A DNA stretch of 6,606 nucleotides, from contig DATAYF010000533.1 in NCBI GenBank assembly GCA_036272735.1, positions 1 through 6,606 of the forward strand, written 5' to 3'. Each line of letters starts with the position of its first letter. Within the stretch, counting starts at the first letter, position 1. Under the pieces are notes generated by a model that saw only the letters and a program-made list of their open reading frames with translations, had not been told where the DNA came from and made no database searches. The position numbers were made by a program, and so were the translations under genes. Positions 1 through 4,944 of the stretch are shown piece by piece. The stretch is from DATAYF01 sp036272735. Its GTDB lineage: Bacteria > Chloroflexota > Ktedonobacteria > Ktedonobacterales > Ktedonobacteraceae.

Positions 1-240
1 CTGAGACTCCCTGCGGCGAAAAGCCGAGGGGTGCTCCCGTCGTTCCAACGCTTCCTCATCTTGCGAGAGGCTCTTGTCGGAGACCGAGAGCATTGCAAGC
101 CGACCAACTCGAACGGGAGAGGACAGGACCGTGAGGAGCGCCAGAAAGCCTCCCCAGCCGGCTGGTTGCTCCTCTTCGTTGCGACGTGCGCCCGCCTCCA
201 GGCGACACCAACGAAGAGAACAGAGCGGTTCTCCTGCCAT
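1..240 (-). CDS. Hypothetical protein, partial (C-terminus beyond left edge)
   Basis: Reading the minus strand from an ATG at 240 gives 80 uninterrupted codons to the window edge, beginning MAGEPLCSLRWCRLEAG. I recognise no domain. It is rich in Arg and Glu, with a short hydrophobic stretch (GGFLALLTVL, about residues 35-44) and a charged tail. Support for expression: a promoter-like pair (TTGACA, 17 nt, TACTTT) lies at 311-283, and a GGTGA that could act as a ribosome binding site lies at 253-249, eight bases before the ATG. The same frame stays open upstream past 360 (an ATG there), but that start lies upstream of the promoter, so 240 is preferred. Doubts: the plus strand is also open in long frames here, as GC-rich DNA often is, and the region is full of inverted repeats. 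It may instead be a structured RNA or part of a mobile element. Coding status is uncertain. Confidence 0.35.
   Translation of the reverse strand, partial: MAGEPLCSLRWCRLEAGARRNEEEQPAGWGGFLALLTVLSSPVRVGRLAMLSVSDKSLSQDEEALERREHPSAFRRRESQ
172..218. repeat. Nested inverted repeat (10-bp stem plus inner stem)
   Basis: CTCTTCGTTG (172-181) and CAACGAAGAG (209-218) are exact reverse complements. The 27-nt interval contains a second pair, CGCCT (193-197) and AGGCG (200-204). Outside, GCTC (168-171) and GAGC (223-226) can pair after a 4-nt bulge. A perfect 12-bp palindrome, CCAGCCGGCTGG (154-165), lies beside it. As RNA this would be a stable stem-loop. Confidence 0.6.
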
Positions 241-282
241 GCGTCTTTTCACCGTATGGACGTATGGAGCCTTGTTAGAACA

Positions 283-311
283 AAAGTACCATACACGACT
301 TTTCCTGTCAA
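283..311 (-). promoter_or_regulatory. Sigma-70-type promoter candidate
   Basis: On the minus strand a perfect -35 box TTGACA (311-306) is followed by exactly 17 nt and then TACTTT (288-283), which matches TATAAT at T1, A2 and T6. Transcription would begin near 276 and run toward the left edge, leaving a leader of about 36 nt before the ATG at 240. It is the best consensus-like promoter I found in the window. The -10 box is only a partial match. Confidence 0.45.
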
Positions 312-451
312 GGGGTTTCTCCGCCTGCCGGCGGCGCGGCTTCCATCCCCCTGCATGCATGCAGGGGCCTTCCGCCGCGAATGGTAAAACGCTGCTTCTC
401 CGCCGCGCTACGGCATAGATCAAGCATACGGTCGTAATGCTCCAGATACAT
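308..451 (-). pseudogene. Possible gene remnant or tiny ORF, 47 codons
   Basis: From an ATG at 451 the minus strand reads MYLEHYDRMLDLCRSAAEKQ and then RFTI, a stretch that looks like real amphipathic helical protein. The frame extends upstream as PEQIAQ to about 472 before a stop further up. After residue 24 the composition changes to Gly/Pro/Arg-rich text across the palindrome and ends at a TGA at 308-310. No ribosome binding site stands out. One reading is a protein fragment interrupted by the structured GC-rich segment that begins near 380. Chance remains possible, and I do not recognise the family. Confidence 0.2.
348..367. repeat. Perfect 20-bp palindrome
   Basis: Arms CCCCTGCATG (348-357) and CATGCAGGGG (358-367) are exact reverse complements with no spacer. 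The core is alternating TGCATGCATGCA. A second pair, CGCGGC (335-340) and GCCGCG (374-379), encloses it with short unpaired stretches between, so the whole of 335-379 could form a cruciform or a long hairpin. It lies just upstream of the minus-strand promoter at 283-311. It may be an operator, a mobile-element end or a bidirectional RNA hairpin; no T-run follows it on either strand, so it is not a standard terminator. Confidence 0.7.
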
Positions 452-505
452 CTGTGCGATCTGCTCGGGTGGATGTGTACCCGATATCCGTATGTGCTGC
501 CTGTA

Positions 506-520
506 TCACATAAATTGTGA
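506..520. repeat. TCACA-N5-TGTGA palindrome
   Basis: TCACA (506-510) and TGTGA (516-520) are perfect inverted arms around TAAAT. It lies just beyond the operon terminator. It could be a small regulator site or simple chance; the arms have the opposite order to a CRP box. Confidence 0.3.
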
Positions 521-533
521 AAGTTTTATCCAT

Positions 534-559
534 AAAAAAGCCATCCCCCGGCATGTGCT
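534..559 (-). terminator. Probable intrinsic terminator of the importer operon
   Basis: Fifty-two bases after the stop codon of the second permease, the minus strand can fold AGC-(A)-CAT against ATGGCT (559 to 539), a 6-bp stem with one bulged A and a G-rich 8-nt loop. A run of six T follows (539-534). Position and T-run are right; the stem is modest, so efficiency is uncertain. Confidence 0.5.
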
Positions 560-611
560 GTATAGATGCTCAAATGCGTCACGATCATTTGACGAAACCA
601 ATGCGATCTAG

Positions 612-1514
612 CTAGCCCTTCACCGCGCCGGTAATGCCACGCACGTAATAACGCTGTAAGAGCAGAAAAACAATGATAATTGGGATTGTGGTAATCAACG
701 ATCCCGCCATACGCACATTCCACTGAATCACGGTCTGGGCATCCAGATCCTTCAGCTTAAGTGGTAGCGTATACCAGTCGCTGTTATTAATCACAATAGA
801 TGGCCAGATATAGGCGTTCCATGTCGCGACAAAATTGAGAATACCCACTGTCGCAATTACAGGGAATGAAAGTGGCAGAAAAATGCGCAGATAGATGCCA
901 AATTCGCTACACCCGTCCACACGCGCGGCATCGTGGATCTCCTGGGGCATGCGCGCAAAGTAGTTACGGAAGAGAAAAATTGCCAGCGGACCGGAACCAT
1001 TGATGATCGGCATAGCCACACCCACGTACGTCGAGAGCTGGGTCGCGCCTCGTCCGATTAGTCCCAGAGCCACGAGCAACTGTACCAGAGGGATCAACAC
1101 GCTCACCCCTGGTACCAGCAGCAAACCCAGGAAAAGCAGAAAGAAGAACTCTCGCCCCCAGAACGTTGTGCGTGCAAAACCATAGCCGGCCAGCGAATAG
1201 ACCACCATGATGCCCAGGATGACGAAGAGTACCAGGAACACGCTATTGGTAAAATACTTCCAGAAGTTTAGCTGATTCCAGACCGAAATCAGAACGTCAA
1301 GGCGCAATTGTTTTGGAATCAGCGCCTGGCTCCCCAGTACCTCTTGATTAGACTTGACACTTGCCGAGACCATCCACAAAAATGGATAGAGACAGACCAA
1401 TGCATAGATGATCAATAGAATATACGAGATGGTATTTGGCAGCAGCCCTTGAAGCTTCCTGATCGTGAATTGTCTGCTCACACGGGTGTCGCTCAGCTCA
1501 GAAGCGTTATTCAT
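612..1514 (-). CDS. CUT1 sugar ABC transporter permease, MalG/UgpE-like
   Basis: Integral inner-membrane subunit, 300 residues, a usual length for the MalG-like partner of a CUT1 carbohydrate importer. Hydrophobic segments fall at about 28-50, 88-112, 122-150, 160-185, 215-240 and 268-287, giving the expected six helices. The cytoplasmic EAA loop that docks onto the ATPase is visible at 192-214 (EIHDAARVDG, ending IFLP). The C-terminus GITGAVKG is typical of this family. The ATG at 1514 is preceded by GGAGAGG (1531-1525) ten bases upstream, which supports the start. It is the last gene of the operon, 47 nt after the first permease, and is followed by a probable terminator. With that permease it should form the heterodimeric channel. 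Family is certain; the sugar carried is unknown. Confidence 0.95.
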   Translation of the reverse strand: MNNASELSDTRVSRQFTIRKLQGLLPNTISYILLIIYALVCLYPFLWMVSASVKSNQEVLGSQALIPKQLRLDVLISVWNQLNFWKYFTNSVFLVLFVILGIMVVYSLAGYGFARTTFWGREFFFLLFLGLLLVPGVSVLIPLVQLLVALGLIGRGATQLSTYVGVAMPIINGSGPLAIFLFRNYFARMPQEIHDAARVDGCSEFGIYLRIFLPLSFPVIATVGILNFVATWNAYIWPSIVINNSDWYTLPLKLKDLDAQTVIQWNVRMAGSLITTIPIIIVFLLLQRYYVRGITGAVKG

Positions 1515-1561
1515 CGTAAAACGTCCTCTCCATTGAACTATCCAGGATTACGCATTCGCCT

Positions 1562-2569
1562 TTAATCTTTCGCGCGGAAAAGGCGCAGATTCGCCATTGA
1601 GATGATAAAGACTGCCAGGAAGAGAATCCACGACATCGCGCTGGCTACGCCCAGTTGACGTTGATCGCCGAAACCGTAATTAAAGATCTGTAATCCAACC
1701 ACAGACGTATGTCCTGCCGGACCACCGTTCGTCATCAGATACACCAGCTCATAATTCTGCAAGGTTCCGTTGATGCCGAGAATTACCACAATTACCGTGA
1801 TAGGACGCAGCAACGGCCAGATAACGTGCCAGAGGGATTGCCAGGGCGTTGCACCATCTATACGTGCCGCTTCCGTCAGGGATGCGTCGATGGTTTGCAA
1901 TCCGGTGAGGTAGAGCAGTACTGACGCTGGTGCGCTGGACCAGACCATTACGACTATCAATGCGCCTAACGCTCGCGCAGGATCGCCCAGCCAGCCCTGT
2001 TGCGCCTGAAGTACGTTCAATCCCAGCACTTTCAAGACCGCATTGAGCAGACCATCCGACTGATAAATAAAGGTCCAGACGTAATAGACGGCAATACCCG
2101 CCGTCACCATCGGCAGCAAAATCACCGTGCGAAACAGTGGACTCAACTTTCGTAGGCGATTCAGCGCTAGCGCCAGCGGTAATGCTACGATGATCGTTCC
2201 TACTGTCACCGCAACCGTCATAATCAGATTGTTCTCAATCGCCTTCCAAAAAAACATTGACATCGTCGGATTCTGGTACAGGAATTGGCGGAAGTTGTCC
2301 AATCCCACAAACTGGCAGACCGGATAGACGCAGCGTGGCGGTAAGATCGAAAATCCGCTGAAGCCGTTCCAGCGAAAAAAACTGAGCACGAACGAATAGA
2401 TGACGGTGTACAATCCAAAAACAAGAAAAATTATCAGCGCTGGTAGAATAAAAAGAATGTTACATTGTGTTCTTACCACCCTCCACCCGCGTTGAAATCG
2501 TACGTTACGCCTGTCCACACGTATCACTGGTGCTGCAAGCTCACTCGACTGAGTATGCGTTTGTAACAT
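1562..2569 (-). CDS. CUT1 sugar ABC transporter permease, MalF/UgpA-like
   Basis: Inner-membrane permease of 335 residues. A cytoplasmic N-terminal tail of about 35 residues precedes hydrophobic segments near 36-62, 112-136, 148-170, 198-222, 254-270 and 305-328. The ATPase-docking EAA motif is at 233-253 (EAARIDGATPWQ, ending IWPLL), and the family motif LMTNGGP lies at 278-284. The predicted outer loop after the first helix holds C80 and C85, a possible disulfide. The frame stays open to an ATG at 2704, but that start lacks a ribosome binding site and would add 45 atypical residues translated through the intergenic hairpin. The ATG at 2569 has GGGAGGAGAG just upstream and is chosen. It lies 199 nt downstream of the binding-protein gene and 47 nt upstream of the second permease. 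Confidence 0.94.
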   Translation of the reverse strand: MLQTHTQSSELAAPVIRVDRRNVRFQRGWRVVRTQCNILFILPALIIFLVFGLYTVIYSFVLSFFRWNGFSGFSILPPRCVYPVCQFVGLDNFRQFLYQNPTMSMFFWKAIENNLIMTVAVTVGTIIVALPLALALNRLRKLSPLFRTVILLPMVTAGIAVYYVWTFIYQSDGLLNAVLKVLGLNVLQAQQGWLGDPARALGALIVVMVWSSAPASVLLYLTGLQTIDASLTEAARIDGATPWQSLWHVIWPLLRPITVIVVILGINGTLQNYELVYLMTNGGPAGHTSVVGLQIFNYGFGDQRQLGVASAMSWILFLAVFIISMANLRLFRAKD

Positions 2570-2579
2570 GGTGCAGTCT

Positions 2580-2587
2580 CTCCTCCC
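2580..2587 (-). promoter_or_regulatory. Ribosome binding site that fixes the first permease start
   Basis: The minus strand reads GGGAGGAG from 2587 to 2580, about ten bases before the ATG at 2569. No comparable purine run precedes the in-frame ATG at 2704, so this site decides the start. Confidence 0.8.
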
Positions 2588-2628
2588 GGAAAACACACAA
2601 TATGGTTGTTTAGCGCCTCGAACTTCGT

Positions 2629-2680
2629 ATTCTTGTGTGAGAATGCAGGTGGAGTGAAGCCGCTTCGTGCCTCCACCTGC
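2629..2680 (-). repeat. Tandem intercistronic hairpins, binder to permease
   Basis: GCAGGTGGAG (2645-2654) and CTCCACCTGC (2671-2680) are perfect 10-bp inverted arms. The 16-nt interval has its own small stem (GAAG 2656-2659, CTTC 2663-2666). Directly adjoining is ATTCT (2629-2633) with AGAAT (2640-2644). On the minus-strand mRNA the big stem comes first, then the small one. There is no T-run after either, so a classical terminator is unlikely. Such structures between a binding-protein gene and its permeases commonly protect or process mRNA so that the binder is made in excess, as known for malE-malF. That role is inferred here. Confidence 0.65.
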
Positions 2681-2768
2681 GCTCCCACGCGTCAACTCTT
2701 GCATGCGCTGAATGCGCGGGAAGTGTCTTCGCCGATGAGATCAAATTCAGAATTCATGCCGCCATCGG

Positions 2769-4133
2769 CTACTGTGGACCTCCGGCAGCTTTCCAGGCCG
2801 CTGCGTTGGATATGTCCAACTTGTGAGCTAGCTTAGCAGGCGTAATTTCACCTGTGATGAACTGCTGTAATCCTACCTCAAGCACATTCTGCGGATCAGT
2901 CTGGGCCTGGGCTTGGCTCTGATTAAACGGCGAGTTGTTGCTCAGTCCTTTCAGTAGACCCGGTAGCACATTCCCAACCTTACTGGGATCATCAGAAATT
3001 TTCACGGCGGGTAGATCGCCAACGGTCTTCGCAAACTTCTCCATTTCGGTGGCTTGCGTCATGAATTTAAGAAACTGCAACGCCTCTTTCTGGTGCGGGC
3101 TGTTCGCGGTGATTCCTGCATCGATCAGTGCGTTTACGCCCACCTTCAATTGTGGATAGACCGAGCCTTGCAGCGCGGGCACCGGGAAAGTCATAATATC
3201 TGACGCCTTCATTCCCTGCTGCAACAGGAAACTCAGCGTATACGTGCCACCAATATCAAATGCCGCTTTCCCCTCTGAAAATGCCTGATCTGCCGGATCG
3301 ATGTCCGTCTGGAGAATACCCGGCATCCACAGCTTGTTCTGCGAAATCTGATCGATCCAGTTTAGCACCCGCATCGAGCAAGGATTGGTAAAACTGTCTT
3401 TTCCATTGAAGATGGCATCATAGGTCGATACGCCACAGCTGGTCATGAGCATCGGGCGATATAGCCATAGATCCAGCGGGCCGGGATTCTGCACGCCAGT
3501 CACCACCCCAGGCGTTCCGGTCTTGCGCTTCACTGTTTCCATCATCGAGAGCCACTGTTCGGCGTTGCTGGGTGCAGCGTTGGTAGCAAGTCCCGCCTTT
3601 TGCAAGATCGCCTTGTTGGCGTAGATGTAGTACGACTGGCCCGCTACGTACGGAATGCTATATACCTTGCCAACCTGCACATTCTTGTACGTGCATTTGG
3701 GGTCCTTCTGACAGGTCGTGTATTTCTGCTGCGTATATACAGACGTCTTGGTGTAAGTGCCGGGCGAAAACTCGCTCTGCCAACTGGCATCAACCTTGCC
3801 CGTAATATCGGACAGGACGCCACTGGCGGCCAGATCGTACTGGCTGCCCGACCAGTACGAAATAATATCCGGGAGGTTACCTGTCTGCGCTGCCGTGGTG
3901 ATCTTGGTGCGATAAGCGACGTCGGGCGTATATGCGTTTACGTTGACCGTAATGCCTGTCTGGGCCTTGAAATCAGCGGCAATAGCCTCTAAACCAGGAA
4001 TATGCGCTTCCTTCCAGGTCCACATGGATAATTCTGTGGAGGACGTTGAACCTGCTGAGCCGCCGCCACACGCGGCTAGCAATAGGCTGAAACAGATAAG
4101 ACAAAAACTAAGCACCCGTGTCTTATGAAACAT
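2769..4133 (-). CDS. Sugar ABC transporter substrate-binding lipoprotein (family 1, MalE/UgpB-like)
   Basis: Extracytoplasmic solute-binding protein of 454 residues that should capture a sugar and hand it to the two downstream permeases. A lipoprotein signal peptide is clear: KTR, a hydrophobic core, then lipobox LAAC with the lipidated Cys at 22 and a Gly/Ser linker. The mature part begins LSMWTW, with family hallmarks WTWKE..GLEAIAADF (38-55), NLPDIISYW (86-94), AFSEGKAAFDIGG (284-296), FPVPALQG (316-323) and the C-terminal helix run KEALQFLKFM (349-358). Four further cysteines, C141/C147 and C233/C252, could form two disulfides. The frame is open to an ATG at 4178, but ATG 4133 is chosen because a perfect AAGGAGGTC precedes it and the signal peptide begins there. 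It is the first gene of the operon. Ligand unknown. Confidence 0.95.
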   Translation of the reverse strand: MFHKTRVLSFCLICFSLLLAACGGGSAGSTSSTELSMWTWKEAHIPGLEAIAADFKAQTGITVNVNAYTPDVAYRTKITTAAQTGNLPDIISYWSGSQYDLAASGVLSDITGKVDASWQSEFSPGTYTKTSVYTQQKYTTCQKDPKCTYKNVQVGKVYSIPYVAGQSYYIYANKAILQKAGLATNAAPSNAEQWLSMMETVKRKTGTPGVVTGVQNPGPLDLWLYRPMLMTSCGVSTYDAIFNGKDSFTNPCSMRVLNWIDQISQNKLWMPGILQTDIDPADQAFSEGKAAFDIGGTYTLSFLLQQGMKASDIMTFPVPALQGSVYPQLKVGVNALIDAGITANSPHQKEALQFLKFMTQATEMEKFAKTVGDLPAVKISDDPSKVGNVLPGLLKGLSNNSPFNQSQAQAQTDPQNVLEVGLQQFITGEITPAKLAHKLDISNAAAWKAAGGPQ

Positions 4134-4136
4134 CTT

Positions 4137-4145
4137 GACCTCCTT
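4137..4145 (-). promoter_or_regulatory. Strong ribosome binding site of the binding-protein gene
   Basis: The minus strand reads AAGGAGGTC from 4145 to 4137, with AGGAGG five bases before the ATG at 4133. Just upstream, GAGCA (4149-4153) and TGCTC (4161-4165) form a small leader hairpin that ends three bases from the site. The site matches high output of a binding protein and rules out the earlier in-frame ATG. Confidence 0.85.
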
Positions 4146-4201
4146 ATGGAGCAAAATCCCTGCTCTGGGATGATGCACAACATCGGATATAATGAACGTG
4201 A

Positions 4202-4212
4202 GCTGGTATGCA
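4202..4212. promoter_or_regulatory. Operator candidate, 11-bp repeat copy 1
   Basis: GCTGGTATGCA, identical to 4502-4512. It contains the weak half-symmetry CTG-N5-CAG and lies about 70 bp upstream of the binding-protein ATG, overlapping the weak -10 candidate there, where a repressor would be expected. Confidence 0.3.
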
Positions 4213-4308
4213 GGTCGTCTCGACGGCTTGACAACGTCACAAGCAGTCGGTCTGAGGACATGTACCTGCGTTCAACTCTAGGATGTGTAGGACACGTAAA
4301 ATCAGAAA

Positions 4309-4325
4309 AGACGCGGAGCGCGTCT
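4309..4325 (-). terminator. Terminator- or attenuator-like hairpin in the operon leader
   Basis: AGACGCG (4309-4315) and CGCGTCT (4319-4325) are perfect 7-bp arms around a 3-nt loop. Read on the minus strand the stem runs into TTTTCTGATTTT. This has the form of an intrinsic terminator about 175 nt before the binding-protein start. If the operon promoter is upstream of it, it could act as an attenuator; if downstream, it may end a small transcript or only be an operator palindrome. Confidence 0.35.
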
Positions 4326-4351
4326 GCGCACAAATAGACAATCATGTACTG

Positions 4352-4362
4352 TTGTGACACAA
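4352..4362. repeat. TTGTG-A-CACAA palindrome
   Basis: Perfect 5-bp inverted arms around one base. A short operator-like site in the divergent spacer; no match to a named regulator is claimed. Confidence 0.3.
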
Positions 4363-4501
4363 TAGCTTGGAGTAAATAAGATGCCTTGTAATGGTGGGAA
4401 CATACGCATCAACAAAACGCGAGGACGTTTGCAGCAGTAACCACAGCTTTCGGGCATCATAAGCGGCAATCATGTCTGTACTTTATCTGCTCGTTGCACT
4501 C

Positions 4502-4526
4502 GCTGGTATGCAAAAATCTGCATCAG
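4502..4526. promoter_or_regulatory. Operator candidate, repeat copy 2 within a larger palindrome
   Basis: GCTGGTATGCA (4502-4512) repeats 4202-4212 exactly. Here it is also the left arm of an imperfect inverted repeat: CTG-gt-ATGCA, six bases, then TGCAT-CAG. A related GGTATGC occurs at 4845-4851 close to the regulator. Two or three copies across a divergent spacer suit a regulator that binds at a distance and loops DNA; this is inference. Confidence 0.35.
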
Positions 4527-4653
4527 GCGGATGTGAACGCTGTGTTGGATGGCGTGACCTCCTTTGGCACTTACAAAAAACCATCAGTCAGGGAACGTCG
4601 TTGTGTTAGTAAGTGTAGCGAATAAATTTCTCCTTGTCAATGTTTGTAGGCAC

Positions 4654-4686
4654 CAAATTTGTAGCATATTGGAACCTACGAATTTG
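4654..4686. promoter_or_regulatory. Long inverted repeat with ATTTGTA-type half-sites
   Basis: CAAATTTGTAG (4654-4664) and CTACGAATTTG (4676-4686) are inverted with 10 of 11 positions complementary and an 11-bp spacer. A further related half-site, TTTGTAGG, lies at 4643-4650. The half-site resembles that of Bacillus AraR (roughly ATTTGTAC), the best-known regulator with the same domain fusion as the neighbouring gene. It lies about 260 bp upstream of that gene. Confidence 0.4.
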
Positions 4687-4855
4687 AGCTGGCTGCCATC
4701 AATTCGGGTGCTATTCCGACATACTGTGCCGCTCTATCCTATTTTTTCCTGCTTTCATCACTGCGTGTGGGCGATTCATTTGCGGAAACGTTGACCATTT
4801 CTGTCCCCACGTCCAGGACCATCTAGCATATTTAGCAGGAATATGGTATGCTTAT

Positions 4856-4883
4856 CAGCAATCATTTGTATGCATATTTGCTG
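4856..4883. promoter_or_regulatory. Operator candidate close to the regulator start
   Basis: CAGCAA (4856-4861) and TTGCTG (4878-4883) flank a 16-bp centre that contains ATTTGTATGCATA (4864-4876), whose core TATGCATA (4869-4876) is a perfect palindrome. GCATATTT occurs here (4872-4879) and again at 4826-4833. The site is about 60-90 bp upstream of the GTG start, a usual place for autoregulation. ATTTGTA is again the AraR-like half-site. Confidence 0.4.
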
Positions 4884-4944
4884 CTCTATGAACATGATAG
4901 AGGATGGCATTTCATAGTCAACAGCGTAATAAAGGACGGTTCGT

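Larger units (their letters stand above)
4134..4944. other. 811-bp divergent intergenic region, probably regulatory
   Basis: Between the divergently transcribed importer operon and regulator I see no believable gene: the open frames here are short, lack ribosome binding sites and encode unstructured-looking text. The stretch holds many repeats: an 11-bp direct repeat exactly 300 bp apart, ATTTGTA-type half-sites, a 7-bp GC-rich hairpin and several small palindromes, listed separately. I could not find a consensus promoter for either gene. The nearest for the operon is TTGTCA (4234-4229), 18 nt, CATACC (4210-4205) on the minus strand, which is weak. The length is generous for a simple operator region, so a small RNA or long leader cannot be excluded. 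Confidence 0.6.

Noticed and set aside
31..418. Two overlapping plus-strand open frames of 118 and 114 codons
   Set aside because: No ribosome binding site or domain; GC-rich DNA leaves several frames open, and the only good promoter points the other way.
2570..2704. N-terminal 45-residue extension of the first permease from ATG 2704
   Set aside because: No ribosome binding site, atypical residues and it would be translated through the intergenic hairpin; ATG 2569 has a strong site.
4134..4178. Upstream ATG 4178 for the binding protein
   Set aside because: It would put 15 residues before a clear signal peptide and lacks a ribosome binding site, whereas ATG 4133 has AAGGAGGTC.
4165..4193. 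TATAAT on the plus strand at 4188-4193
   Set aside because: The sequence 17 bp upstream is CTGGGA, with no -35 resemblance, and it points toward no nearby start codon.
4568..4615. CACTTAC and GTAAGTG inverted arms 34 bp apart
   Set aside because: Seven-base arms that far apart are expected by chance in this length and nothing else supports them.
4564..4794. 76-codon plus-strand frame in the divergent spacer
   Set aside because: No ribosome binding site, no domain, and it overlaps the operator-like repeats.
4865..4892. TTTGTA, 16 nt, TATGAA as promoter of the regulator
   Set aside because: The -35 box matches only half of the consensus; kept out as unproven, although the position is suitable.
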